Shown in pieces: positions 1 to 12,102 of a stretch of 64,000 nt of DNA. A program made the position numbers and the translations under genes. The notes beneath the pieces were generated by a model. That model saw nothing but the letters and a program-made list of their open reading frames with translations, made no database searches and had not been told where the DNA came from. Source of the stretch: Inia geoffrensis (Eukaryota; Chordata; Mammalia; Artiodactyla; Iniidae); assembly GCA_036417435.1 (NCBI GenBank), contig CM070916.1:20840052-20904051 (forward strand), read 5' to 3'. Numbering within the stretch: position 1 is the stretch's first letter; each line of letters opens with the position of its first letter.

Positions 1-919
1 TGTCCAAGTGTGATAAATGCTATGAAGGATGATAACATGGAGCGTAAGTGGGGGACACTCTGGGAAGGGGAGGTTAAACAGAATATTTATGCCAGAATTC
101 CTTCTAGATAAAGAACTTAGAGAGTTACTGTATCTGTATCTCTCCTGGACAGTGGTCACAATCCGGGTGTGTGTCACCTTTGAGACTCTCCTTTCTGCAG
201 AAAATAAATTAGACCCATAAAGCCCCAGCATCCACATTCTTTCAGCCTCACACCATGGTTTTCTGTGCATGTGTAATGCCATAGTTTATCCAATAAATAT
301 TTTTCACAATATAAACTAGCATGGCTTTTACCCATATAGATGCACCTTCCATTTTCACTGTAGGAATGAATCCTCTTTGGGTGAGGGGGAAGCAGAAAGA
401 GAGAATAATTAGTGGTTTAACATTTCAAGCCCCAGGAAAACAACTTTGCTTAGCGAGATAGCTACAAATCTTTTCAAGACTTCATAATAGATGCCCCGTG
501 TTTTTGAATATTAATCTACCGTTAAAGGTATGTGGATTACGGTATATTGTCTCTCATAAATATTTCTGCTTCTCCTCTTTCTTGCCGCATGGGAAGAACT
601 TCATTTCTTTGCCTCTTCGAATTAAGGGGAGAAATACGACTTATTTCAGAGTAAAATTGGAGCAATAGTGACATTTCCCAATAAAGACTTTTTTTTTTTT
701 TTTTTTGCTGGTTCTGCACCTTCAAACACTCTCCTCCCTTGACCTAGAGATCAGGGGAGCACGTGCATCACGGAGGCTCAATACCGAGCTATCACACGAT
801 GGTGGAATACACACCGGAATTTCCACTGTACATTGAGAAAGAAAGAAACCTTGTTGTTTCAAGCTCCTGGAATTTTGGAGTCATTTATCATCACAGTATA
901 GATAGTAGCCTATGCTGTC
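1..919. other. Unannotated AT-rich DNA
   Basis: No gene or repeat family was recognised here. The only distinct feature is an 18-base T run at 689-706. Small open frames occur on both strands but have no recognisable motif, splice context or similarity. Confidence 0.4.
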
Positions 920-1376
920 TGTTATAGGTAGAATCATGTCCCCTCCAAAATTCATATGTTCAAGTCCTAACCCACAGTATCTCAGAATGTGACCTTATTT
1001 GGACAGGTCATTGCAGATATAGTAAGTTAAGATGAGGTCATACTGGAGTAGCATGGGTCCCTAATCCGATATTACCAGTGTCTTTATAAAAAGGGGAAAT
1101 CTGGACACAGACAGACACACAGGAGAACACCACGTGAAGATGAAAGCAGAGATTGAGGTGACGTAGTGGAAGCCACAGAACACCAAAACTCCAAGCAAAA
1201 CAGCAGCAGCTGAGGGAGAGGCCTGGAAGACATTCTTCTTCATTGCTCTCAGAAGGAACCAACACTACTGACACCTTGATCCCTGACTTTTAACCTTCAG
1301 AACGGTGAGAAGATATACTCCTGTTAAGCCACCTGGCTTGTGGTACTTTGTTACAGCAACCTTAATAAACAAAGAC
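920..1376 (+). mobile_element. Solo LTR, MaLR/ERVL MLT1 type
   Basis: The segment starts TGTTATAGG and carries the familiar MLT1 landmarks in order: a run reading 'cagaatgtgaccttatttgg', 'gttaagatgaggtcatactgg', 'tctttataaaaagggg', 'cacgtgaagatgaaagcagag', 'ctgacaccttgat' and an end near 'gtggtactttgttacagcaa'. It is an old, diverged solo LTR of the non-coding MaLR retrotransposon group, with no internal region beside it. The exact subfamily (MLT1A or MLT1B) cannot be fixed by eye. The open frames on its minus strand are incidental. Confidence 0.85.
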
Positions 1377-1419
1377 ACTATCCCAATACATACATTAGGG
1401 ATTGTCTACCCCTAATTTA

Positions 1420-1903
1420 TAATAGCTCGACTTACAATTTTTCAACTTTACGATGGTGCAAAAGTGATATGCATTCATACTCATTGGAAACCCTACCTCC
1501 AATTTTGAATTTTGATCTTTTCCAGGGCTAGAGACCTCTCTGGAGATGCTGGGCAGTGGCAGTGAGCCATGGCTCCCAGTCAGACACTCAGTCATTATGG
1601 TAAACGACTGATACACTTAAAACCACTTTGTACCCAGCCAGCCATTCTGCTTTTCCCTTTCAGTACAGGATTCAATAAATTACATGAGATACTGAACACT
1701 TTATTAAAAATAGGCTTTGTGTTAGATGATTTTGCCCAACTGTAGGCTAATGTAAGTGTTCTGAGCACATTTAAGGTAGGCTAGGCTAAGCTATGATGTT
1801 TGGTATATTAGGCGTATTAAATGCATTTTCAACTTAATGATATTGTCAATTTACATAGGTTTATCCAGACGTAACCACATCATAAGTCAAGGAAGATCTG
1901 TAA
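1420..1903. mobile_element. TcMar-Tigger type non-autonomous DNA transposon
   Basis: The left end contains 'gctcgacttac' followed by 'tttacgatggtgcaaaagtga'. The right end contains 'catcataagtcaaggaagat', which is the inverted counterpart of the left end. The middle has the 'gattttgcccaactgtaggc' and 'ttaaggtaggctaggctaag' stretches known from Tigger-derived elements. No transposase frame remains. Subfamily is uncertain. Confidence 0.7.
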
Positions 1904-2979
1904 AACTATACATTGTTTCAAGCAGAAGATGATATACATCTGGAAATAGGAGAGCACAACTAATAGTGTAGCAAGTAATATCTTTATAAGGGAATCCGAT
2001 CTATTTACATGAGATTATCTAGTAGTAGTTTAAAATTTCTTTTATTCTCATCTTAGAAGTGGCGATAGTTTTATGTTTGACTTTTTGTAACTGAGAAAAT
2101 ACACTTCTATTCAAAATTAAAGCACCCACAACTTGATAAAGAAATAAATGTAAATATAGATAAAGAAAATGTTCATTACATTTTCTGGGAGGCCATTTCC
2201 AAATTCACATGGTCCTATTCTGCTGTCTCTTAACTATGAATGTTGAACTTTTAGCTTCAGAGGATCCTATATGTTTGCTATGAATGATTAAGAGCTCATA
2301 AAGTTTTCACTAGCACTTTAATCTCCAGGTGCAGAGAAAGTCAAGAAACTCGTTAAAATTCTCTAGTCCTCACACAAGGTTGCCTCAGGAAACATGGTAA
2401 ATAGTACAGTACTGGCTCCTCAAGATAGCACCTAAACACATCAACTTCAAAGAAAGGCTGTCTAGACAAAAATACGGATTCTACTTTCAGTGAGTTGGCC
2501 TAGAAAATAAAGAGAACTTTATGTTACAGGGCTCTTTCTTTCTGAAATGCAACACTCCATGAATAGCAAGTTCATGACGCAGAATTTAGAGACACAGGAG
2601 ATGCTTGATATTTGAGATTGTGTCCCTAGTCCCTTGCAGAGAGTACCAGGTCGTCCAGGGAGACGACTTGCACACTAGGAGGATAAGTGAAGAAAAGAGA
2701 CACAATGAAACGTGCCTGTTAGGCCAGTGACTAGCCCCTTTCACAAGCTTCACCTCACATCCCCAATTCAACCACCCCGACAATTCTTTCCTCTTAGAAG
2801 TCCCCCATCCCATGGCTTTTCAGGTATAACTACTACCATTTTTCTTGCTATGCTTTTGTCTCCTTTAGTTGCCTTTCCTGGCTCCAGTGTTTGAGTTTAC
2901 CTTGTAAGGAGAGATTTCTCCAAGGCTTATTCCTTATCTCTCTGTGCTTCTCTGTATATACTTTCTCCCTTGGCGAGAC
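1904..2979. other. Unannotated DNA between Tigger-like and MIR elements
   Basis: I see no recognisable gene or repeat. Overlapping open frames near 2586-2894 on opposite strands have no family features and are taken as chance. Confidence 0.35.
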
Positions 2980-3205
2980 AGACAGGTGGCATGGGAAAAA
3001 ATCACAGGCTTTTTATAGCCAGACATACCCAAACAGAAGTCAGCACTCCAGACTGGCTAAGTAGTCAACCAAATCAACCCCCCTGAATTTCTTCTCCCTC
3101 ATTTGGAAATGATCATACTCTGAAGGCGGTTATGAGATGTAAGTGAGCTTTAACTATAACACATGTAAATTGCACAGTACCTAGTAGGCACTCTACAAAG
3201 TCTAA
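2980..3205 (+). repeat. MIR SINE, plus strand
   Basis: The order of motifs follows MIR: 'cacaggctttttatagccagacatacc', then 'ttcttctccctcatttggaaatgatcatac', then 'gttatgagatgtaagtgagc', then 'gcacagtacctagtaggcactc'. It is highly diverged, as expected for this ancient tRNA-derived family. Confidence 0.7.
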
Positions 3206-4866
3206 TGCCTAACTCTTGAAGTTCTCACTAAATATCCTGACTTCAACTGTCTGTCACACCATAAATCTGGGAAGGCCATGGAACGAAAGCTTGGAATGGA
3301 AAGCAATGGTCAAAGACAACGGCACATAGTATGGGAGTAGAGGGAGAGGAAGGAAAGCCACGTAGATTTTAGAACCAGAGAATGCAATTTAGGAATGACT
3401 TAGTCTCTGACATCAGTAGTGTTTAATAATTCTCAGAAACCAAGCAACATCTGAGGCTGAAGAGTGTCCAGGAAATGGCCCTCTCTTGTTGTCTTGGATA
3501 CTTACACACAGGGCTTGATGATGAATTTATTCAGCCCATGCAAATAGACTTTACTATTTAGGATTCACATATCAAAGCAGCCATGACGCAAAAGTAAGGG
3601 ACATGAGATAAGCATACAAAACTAACTCACATTTAGAAATGTATCCCATGCTGGTGAAAGGTTAGCACATTTCAGGGATTAGGGAATTAACAAGGGGCAT
3701 AAATAGCAAGGGCTCTGGAGGGGAACCAAAGTAAGCTCATTTACAGGAGTGGTTTTCAATATCTACTTTAATCCATGTTCTTTTTGAAGAATTATAAATA
3801 TGTCTTAGTTGCTCTGATGTTACTTGGAATTTCAGTACAAATAAAATAGTATGACCAAAAGAATCAAAACAGTGGGCCAAAGATCTGCCACACTTGACCA
3901 TAAGTAGAGAACAAACAATTATTCTAGAAGGGATTGTAAAACTTTCACTTGAGACTTACTATTTCATGGTTAATAATCTCAATATCCATAGACACCTTAG
4001 AATTATGTCACTTGCATAAATTTGACAACAGTGATTCCTAAAGGAGCTCTGAAACAAAAGATACCATGTTTTTGAACACATGTCAATTGATTTAAGAGTT
4101 ATCAGATCAAATGGTAAAACTGATTAGATCATTCATTGTTAATTGGCTGAGGAAAAATGTTAAGAAAAGGAACCAATATCTGATATGCTTTCTCATATTT
4201 TATATTACTTTGAGCAAATTGAACAAGTATACATACTAGTGCCATGCTTTGTATGCAGCAGAAAACTCTGCCTCACAGTATCAGGTCTTACTTATAATCC
4301 TGAAAATGGTATGCAATGCTACTTGAAAAATAATTATTACTAGGTTAGTTGGATAAAGTTATTTTTTTCCTAAAAGCAAATGTGTTGAAGCATGACTTCA
4401 AACCAATCTCAGTTCTAACAGCTACCATGTAGCACACAGCATCGTCTCACTACCTAACACATTCTACTAAAGTTGACTATAACATGAAATACTGCTGTAT
4501 TGCTAATGATATTACAACTTGAAGCTGCCCAGAGAAAGCATTTGCCATTATTTTTTTTTACTGTTAGCATAAAGATAAACCCAGCTAAGATGCCATGTCT
4601 ATTTTTTTCTTGCTCTTGAATTAACTATACCTTCTCTGAAATACACTTCCATGTTGCTCTGGCCCATAAATATTGGGGAAATTCAATACTAATTAAATGC
4701 ATTCATAAATCTTACATTGGAGCATTTGGTGGCTGGCATAGTCATAAATCTGAAAACCCAACCAGAAGTACATGATCCCTCAACTAGGATGCTGTTACAT
4801 CTTTTGAAGAAGAAAATTTTTTTAACTTAGGATCATCAAATTAGAGAATGAAACAGTGATTTAGTC
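3206..4866. other. Unannotated AT-rich DNA
   Basis: No gene, RNA or repeat family could be recognised in this 1.7 kb stretch. It lacks long open frames and CpG clusters. Confidence 0.35.
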
Positions 4867-5200
4867 CAGGGGTCATCATACATTTTTGCAAAGGGCCAGG
4901 TGGTAAAAATTTTAGGCTTTATGATTTGTAAGGTCCCTATTGCAACTACCGAACTCTGAGGTTGAAACACAAAAGCAGCCATATACTGTATGGAAATGAA
5001 CGGGCATGGCATTCTTCTAAAACATTTTAATGTACGGAAAACGAATTTAATTCCTATATAATTTCCACTTGGGAAATAGTCTTCTTTTTCAAACTTTTTC
5101 CCCAACCATTTAAAAATTTAGAAATCATCATTTATTAGTGGGCCCTATAAAACCAGGCAACAGGCCACATTTGGCTTAAAGGCTTTAGCACGTCATCTAA
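4867..5200. mobile_element. hAT-Charlie type non-autonomous DNA transposon (MER type)
   Basis: It starts CAGGGGTCATCATAC and continues 'ttttgcaaagggccaggtgg', 'ttttaggctttatgatttg', 'ctattgcaactaccgaactctg' and 'aaagcagccatatactgta'. Towards the right are 'aggcaacaggccacatttggc' and an end that is a weak inverted copy of the start. This is the widespread family whose ends read like CAGGGGTCGGCAAACT. The exact MER name is not asserted, and no matching 8-bp target duplication was visible. Confidence 0.7.
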
Positions 5201-5404
5201 AGGACTGAAATAGGAAAAGACCTAGATGGGTAGCTAGGCAGAGAGCAGATGCTTTCTCACTTCGAAGATCTGCAGTACATTTTTTAGCTGCAGAAAAATC
5301 TAAAGATTTGGCACATATTAAATAGATGCACATATTTTGTGAGTAATGTAAAATATTAGTCAGGAAAATAAATTCATTTCCTTTCCCCAACATGATCCTC
5401 ACCA

Positions 5405-5800
5405 CATGTTCTCTATCTCAGGGAAATCTCCATGCCCAGTCCTTCAACTAGATATTATCTTTGACTCCTTTCTCTCTCTTAAACCTCTCATCCTATGAGT
5501 CGCTCGCTCCTACCACTTCTTCCTCTTGAATAACATACAGAACTCTCTACAGTGCACTACACTCATCAGGGCCACCATCACCTCAAGCTTAGTTTACTGT
5601 AACAGCCTTTTCACTGGTCTCCACACCTCGTGCGTACCTAACTCCAGGACAATTTCTTCATTGCAGCTGGAGCTTTGTCATTCTCCACCTCAAATCTGAC
5701 CATCTTCATTTTTCCACAGATGCCAAAGGCTTCCTCCTGTCCTCAGGATGAAACGCAAACTCCTTATCACGACTTGCAAGGTCCTTCATAAGCAAATGCT
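5405..5800 (+). repeat. L2 LINE fragment, plus strand
   Basis: The pattern follows the 3' part of L2: a pyrimidine-rich 'tttgactcctttctctctct', 'ggccaccatcacctcaagc', 'tgtaacagccttttcactggtctcc' and 'aaacgcaaactccttatca' followed by 'gcaaggtcctt'. All coding potential is lost. Confidence 0.65.
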
Positions 5801-6220
5801 TTACTAAGCATCCATCCTTATCCTGCACAATATTTAATGAAACAGAGCTGCTAAAGGGAAATGATGGAGATGCCAGCAGCTTCTCGATCATCCACAGACG
5901 TACCCACGTCCCAGCGAAATGCAGAAGGTGAAGAAGATACAAATTCTGTCCAACATGCAGAAGCATCAGGAAGAAACACCTTTATCAGCCCCCACGGCTG
6001 CAAAGAATACGGAGCACTGTGTGGGAATGGAAGATTCTGCCAACACCCAGTCCTGCAGTGAGTTTTTCTGGGTTCGCGCTGGTTGAACAACATCCATTTT
6101 CCTTATTTATAAAATGACAAAGGGCACCTATGGTCCAATGCCAAATTGACATAAAGCACGGTGGCATCACCGATGAGGGGTCTAGGAAAATTCAAAGATA
6201 ACTGCTGAGACTACTACAAA

Positions 6221-8155
6221 ACATGGCGGAGGAGTAAGACGCGGAGATCACCTTCCTCCACACAAATACATCAAAAATACATCTACATGTGGAACAGCTC
6301 CTACAGAACACCTACTGAACGCTGGCAGAAGAGCTCAGACCTCCCAAAAGACAAGGAACTCCCCCCATAACTGGAGAGGGCAAAAGAAAAAATAAAAAAC
6401 AGGCAAAAGAATAGGGATGAGACCTGCCCCTCTGGGAGAGAGCTGTGAAGGAGGAAAAGTTTCCACAAACTAGGAAGCCCCTTCGCGGGCGGAGACTGCG
6501 GGTGGCGGAAGGGGAAAGCTTCGGGGCCGCGGAGAAGAGCACAGCAACAGGGGTGCGGGGGGCAAAGCGGTGAGATTCCCGCACAGATGATCGGTGCCGA
6601 CCGGCACTCACCTGCCCGAGAGGCTTGTCTGCTCACCCGCCGGGGTGGGCGGGGCTGCGAGCTGAGGCTCGGGCTTCGGGAGGAGCGCAGGGAGAGGACT
6701 GGGGTTGGCGGCGTGAACACAGCCTGAAGGGGCTAGTGCGCCACGGCTGGCCGGGAGGGAGTCCGGGGAAAAGTCTGCACCTGCCGAAGAGGCAAGAGAC
6801 TTTTTCTTACCTCTTTGTTTCCTGGTGCGCGAGGAGAGGGGACTCAGAGCACCTCCTAAACGAGCTCCAGACACGGGCGCGAGCCACGGCTAACAGCGCG
6901 GACACCAGAGACGGGCATGAGACGCTACGACTGCTGCTGCCGCCACCGGGAAGCCTGTGTGCGAGCACAGGTGACTCTCCACACCTCCCTTCCGGGAAGC
7001 CTGTGCAGCCCGCCACTGCCAAGGTCCCGGTATCCAGAGACAACTTACCCGGGAGAACGCACGGCGCGCCTCAGGCTGGTGCAACGTCACGCCGGCCTCT
7101 GCCGCCGCAGGCCCGCCCCGCACGCCGTGCCCCTCCCTCCCCGCGACCTGAGTGAGCCAGAGCCCCCGAATCAGCTGCTCCTTTAACCCCGTCCTGTCTG
7201 AGCGAAGAACAGACGCCCTCCAGCGACTTACACGCAGAGGCGGGGCCAAATCCAAAGCTGAGCCCCGGGAGCTGTGAGAACAAAGAAGAGAAAGGGAAAT
7301 CTCTCCCAGCAGCCTCAGGAGCAGAGGATTAAATGCCCACAATCAACTTGAGGTACCCTGCATCTGTGGAATACTTAAATAGACAACGAATCAACCTAAA
7401 ATTGATGCAGTGTACTTTGGGAGCAACTGTACACTTGGTGTTTCCTGTCTGTGACTGACTTCTTTCTGAATTTTATATTTATCTTAGTATAGCTTTTACC
7501 GCTTGTTATCACTGGTAGATTTGTTTATTGGTTTGGTTGCTCTCCTTTTTTATTACTTTTTAATTATTTTATTTTAATAATATTTTTATTTTAATTATAT
7601 TACTTTATTTTACTTTTTATTATATTTTTAATTTCGTTTTTTCTCCCTTTTTTCCGAGCCATGTGGCTGACAGAGTCTTCGTGCTCTGCCCTGGTGTCAG
7701 GCCTGAGCCTCTGAGGTGGCAGAGCCTAGTTCAGGACATTGGACCACCAGAGACCTCCTACCCCACGTAATATCAACTGGCGAGAGATTTCCCAGATATC
7801 TCTGTCTCAACACTAAGACCCAGCTCCAACCAACAGCCAGGAAGCTCCAGTGCTGGACACCACACGCCAAACAACTACCAAGACAGGAACATAACACCAC
7901 CCATTAGCAGAGACGCTGCCTAAAATCATAATAAGGTCACAGACACCCCAAAGCACACCAATGGACGTGGTTCGGCCCACCAGAAAGAGAAGATCCAACC
8001 TCATCCACCAGAACACAAGCACCAGTCCCCTCTACCAGGAAGCCTACAAAAGCCACTGAACCACCTTACCCACTGGGGTCAGACACCAAAAACAACAGGA
8101 ACTACGAACCTGCAGCCTGCAAAAAGGAGACCCCAAACACAGTAAGTTAAGCAAA
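6221..8155 (+). promoter_or_regulatory. L1 5' UTR with internal promoter, CpG-rich
   Basis: This is the region from the L1 start to the ORF1 ATG. It opens with ATGGCGG, the core of the YY1 site that positions transcription in mammalian L1s. A CpG-dense block lies at about 6480-7270, against AT-rich flanks. At about 7530-7640 it changes to an almost pure A/T block. Open frames on either strand between 6301 and 7342 reflect high GC and not genes. Whether any promoter activity remains is not visible. Confidence 0.7.
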
Positions 8156-8883
8156 ATGAGAAGACAGAGAAATATGCAGCAGATGAAGGAGCAAGGTAAA
8201 AACCCACCAGACCAAACAAATGAAGAGGAAATAGGCAGTCTACCTGAAAAGGAATCAGTAGCAGAATAACTAAGGAAGAAGAACGGATAAGTGACCTGGA
8301 AGATAAAATAAATAACTACCGCAGAGCAGAATAAACAGAAAAGAATGAAAAGAATTGAGGACAGTTTCAGAGACCTCGGGGAAAACATTAAAGGCACCAA
8401 CATTCGAATTATAGGGGTTCCAGAAGAAGAAGGGAAAAAGGAAGGATCTAAGAAAATATTTGAAGAGATTATAGTTGAAAACTTCCCTAACATGGGACAG
8501 GAAATAATCAAGTCCAGGAAGCACAGAGAGTCCCATACAGGATAAATCCAAGCAGAAACAAACCAAGACAAATATTACTATCAAAAATTAAATACAAAGA
8601 AAAGTTATTAAAAGCAGCAAGGGAAAAGCAACAAATAACATACAAGGAAATCCCCCTAAGGTTAACAGCTGATCTTTCAGCATAAACTCTGCAAGCCAGA
8701 AGGGAGTGGCAGGACACATTTAAAGTGATGAAAGGGAAGAACCTACAACCAAGATTACTCTAGCCAGCAAGGATCTCATTCAGGATCTACAGAGCAATTA
8801 AAACCTTTACAGACAAGGAAAAGTTAAGAGAATTTAGCACCACCAAACCAGCTTTACAACAAATGCTAAAGGAACTTCTCTAG
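8156..8883 (+). pseudogene. L1 ORF1 remnant (RNA-binding protein), broken
   Basis: The ATG at 8156 opens with MRRQRNMQQMKEQG, typical of artiodactyl-group L1 ORF1p, but stops at 8266-8268 after 37 codons. Beyond that, other frames still show 'RISDLEDKI' from the coiled coil, 'TNIRIIGVPEEEG' from the RNA-recognition domain (inside the open stretch 8345-8545), and the C-terminal 'STTKPALQQMLKELL' ending at TAG 8881-8883. The coiled-coil portion is shortened compared with intact copies. A functional ORF1 chaperone cannot be made. Confidence 0.9.
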
Positions 8884-8941
8884 GCAGGAAACACAAGAGA
8901 AGGAAAAGATCTACAAAAACAAACCCAAAACAATTAAGAAA

Positions 8942-11690
8942 ATGGTAACAAGAACATACATATTGATAATTACCCTTAAATGTAAATGGATTAAATACTC
9001 CAACCAAAAGACATAGAATGGCTAAATGGACATGAAAACAAACATCATATATACGCTGTCTACAAGAGACCCACTTCAGACCCAGGAACACATACAGACT
9101 GAAAGTGAGGGGATGGAAAAAGATATTCCATGCAAATGGAAATCAAAAGAAACCTGGAGTAGCAATTCTCATATCAGACAAAATAGACTTTAAAATAAAG
9201 ACTATTACAAGAGACAGAGAAGGATATTACATAATGATCAAGGCATCAAGCCAAGAAGAAGAGCTAACAATTGTAAATATTTGTGCACCCAACATAGGAG
9301 CACCTTAGTACAGAAGGCAAATGCTAACAGCCATAAAAGGGGAAATTGAAAGTAACACAATCATAGTAGAGGACTTTAACACCCCACTTTCACCAATGGA
9401 AAGATCAACCAAAATGTAAATAAATAAGGAAAAACAAGCTTTAAATGACACATTAAACAAGATGAACTTAATTGATATTTATAGGGCATTCCATCCATAA
9501 ACAACAGAATACACTTTCTTCACAAGTGCTCATGGAACATTCTCCAGGATAGATCATATCTTGAGTCACAAACCAAGCCTTGGTAAATTTAAGAAAATTG
9601 AAATTGTATCAAGTAACTTTTCCGTCCACAACACTATGAGACTAGATATCAATTACAGGAAAAAAGTGTAAAAATACAAACACATGGGGGTCAAACTATA
9701 CGCTATTAAATAACCAAGAGATAATTGAAGAAATCAAAGAGGAAATCAAAAAATACCTAGAAACAAATGACAATGGAAACACGATGACCCAAATCCTATG
9801 GGATGCAGCAAAAGCAGTACTAAGTGGGAAGTTTATAGCAATACATTCTTACCCCAAGAAACAAGAAACATCTCAAACAACCTAACCTTACACCTAAAGC
9901 ACTTAGAGAAAGAAGAACAAAATAACCCCCAAAGTTAGCAGAAGGAAAGAAATCATAAAGATCAGATCCGAAATAAATGAAAAAGAAATGAAGGAAACAA
10001 TAGCAAAGATCAATAAAACTAAAAGCTGGTTCTTTGAGAAGATAAACAAAATTGATAAACCACTAGCCAGACTCATCAAGAAAAAAAGGGAGAAGACTCA
10101 AATGAACACAATTATATATTAAAAAGAAGTAATAAATGACACTGCAGAAATACATAGGGTCATGAGGAATTACTACAAGCACCTATATGCCAATAAAATG
10201 GAAAACCTGGAAGAAATTTACAAATCCTTAGAAAAGCACAAACTTCTGAGAGGGAACCAGGAAGAAATAGAAAATATAAACAGACCAATCACAAGCACTG
10301 AAATTGAAACTGTGATTAAAAATCTTCTGGGAAACAAAAGCCCAGGACCAGATGTATTCACAGGTGAATTCTATCAAACATTTAGAGAAGAGCTAACACC
10401 TATCCTTCTCATACTCTTCCAAAATATAGCAGAGAGAAGAACACTCCCAAACTCATTCCACAAGGCCACCATCACATTGATACAGAAACCAGACAAACAT
10501 GTCACAAAAAAAGGAAACTACAGGCCCATATCACTGATGAACACAGATGCAAAAATCCTCAACAAAATTCTAGCAAACAGAATCCGACAGCACATTAAAA
10601 GGATCATACACCATGATCAAGTGGGGTTTATCCCAGGAATGCAAGGATTCTTCCATATATGCAAATCAATCAATGTGATACACCATATTAACAAAGTGAA
10701 GGAGAAAAACCATATGATCATCTCAACAGATGCAGAAAAAGCTTTCAACAAAATTCAACACCCATTTATGATAAAAACTCTCCAGAAAATGGGCATAGAG
10801 GGAACTTACCTCAACATAATAAAGGCCATATATGACAAACCCACAGCCAACATCATTCTCAATGGTGAAAAACTGAAACCATTTCTGCTAAAATCAGGAA
10901 GAAGACAAGGATGCCCACTGTTACTACTATTATTCAAAATAGTTTTGCAAGTTTTAGCCACAGCAATCAGAGAAGAAAGAGAAATAAAAGGAATCCAAAT
11001 ACGAAAAGAAGAAGTAAAGCTGTCACTGTTTGCAGATGACATGATACTATGCACAGAGAATCCTAATGATGCTACCAGAAAACTACTGGAGCTAATCAAT
11101 GAGTTTGGTAAAGTAGCAGCATACAACATTAATGCACAGAAATCTCTTGCATTCCTATACACTAGTGATGAAAACTCTGAAAGAGAAATTAAGGGAACAC
11201 TCCCAGTTACCACTGCAACAAAAAGAATAAAATACCTAGGAGTAAACCTACCTAAGGAGACAAAAGGCCTGTATGCAGAAAACTGTAAGACACTGATGAA
11301 GGAAATTAAAGATGATAGAAACAGATGGAGAGATATACCATGTTCTTGGATTGGAAGAATCAATATTGTGAAAGTGACTATACTACGCAAAGCAATCTAC
11401 AGATTCAATGCAATCCCTATCAAACTACCACTGGCACTTTTCACAGAAGTAGAAGAAAAAAATGTCACAATTTGTACAGAAACACAAAAGACCCTGAATT
11501 ACAATAGCCAGGACATGGAAGCAACCTAACTGTCTATCATCAGATGAATGGATAAAGAAGATGTGGCACATATATACAATGGAATAGTACTCAGCCATAA
11601 AAAGAAACGAAATTGACATATTTGTAGTGAGGTGGATGGACCTAGAGTCTATCAAACAGAGTGAAGTAAGTCAGAAAGCAGAAAACAAAT
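8942..11690 (+). pseudogene. L1 ORF2 remnant (endonuclease/reverse transcriptase), broken
   Basis: The reading starts at ATG 8942 (MVTRTYILIITL). The endonuclease part keeps 'QETHF' but is interrupted by stops and shifts, including TAG at 9307-9309. The usual SDH active-site triplet reads SVH, and the GDFN motif reads EDFN. A long open stretch at 10162-11529 (455 codons) covers the reverse transcriptase: the motif A aspartate is near residue 190 (STDAEKAF) and FADD is at residues 290-293. Near residue 443 the frame jumps from the thumb region directly to the C-terminal 'NSQDMEAT', then stops, so about 1 kb including most of the Cys-rich end is missing. The 194-codon minus-strand frame at 10806-11390 is a shadow. 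Confidence 0.93.
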
Positions 11691-12102
11691 ACCACATGCT
11701 AACACATATATATGGAATCTAAGAAAAAAGAAATTGAAAAAGGTCATGAAGAACCTAGGGGTAAGACGGGAATAAAGACACAGACCTACTAGAGAATGGA
11801 CTTGCGGATATGGGGAGAGGGAAGGGTGAGCTGCGACAAAGCGAGAGAGTGGCATGGACATATAAACACTACCAAATGTAAAATAGATAGCTAGTGGGAA
11901 GCAGCGACATAGCACAGGGAGATCAGCTCAGTGCTTTGTGACCACCTAGAGGGGTGGGATAGGGAGGGTGGGAGGGAGGGAGATGCAAGAGGGAGGAGAT
12001 ATGGGGACATATGAATATGTATAACTGATTCACTTTGTTATAAAGCAGACACTAACACACCATTGTAAAGCAATCATACTGCAATAAAGATGTAAAAAAA
12101 AA

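Larger units (their letters stand above)
6221..12102 (+). mobile_element. Near full-length L1 LINE, internally deleted and inactive
   Basis: The element begins at ACATGGCGGAGGAGTAAG, an L1 start carrying a YY1-type ATGGCGG core. It has a GC-rich 5' UTR of about 1.9 kb, an ORF1 remnant (8156-8883), an ORF2 remnant (8942 to about 11690), a 3' UTR with a G-rich tract (about 11950-11990), an AATAAA signal at 12083-12088 and a short A tail at 12093-12102. At about 5.9 kb it is roughly 1 kb short because of a deletion inside ORF2 near 11498-11501. Stops, frameshifts and a catalytic substitution show it cannot move. I found no convincing target-site duplication. Confidence 0.95.

Noticed and set aside
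6301..7342. Several 70-176 codon frames on both strands
   Set aside because: They lie in the GC-rich L1 5' UTR, where stop codons are rare; none shows a protein family.
8044..8571. 175-codon minus-strand frame rich in F, L and S resembling a membrane protein
   Set aside because: It is the reverse of L1 5' UTR/ORF1 sequence; the apparent hydrophobicity comes from reading A-rich coding DNA backwards.
10806..11390. 194-codon minus-strand open frame
   Set aside because: It is antisense to the L1 reverse transcriptase and owes its openness to the coding strand's codon pattern.
6221..12102. Active retrotransposon able to move
   Set aside because: ORF1 and ORF2 contain stops and frameshifts, an endonuclease catalytic residue is changed and about 1 kb is deleted.
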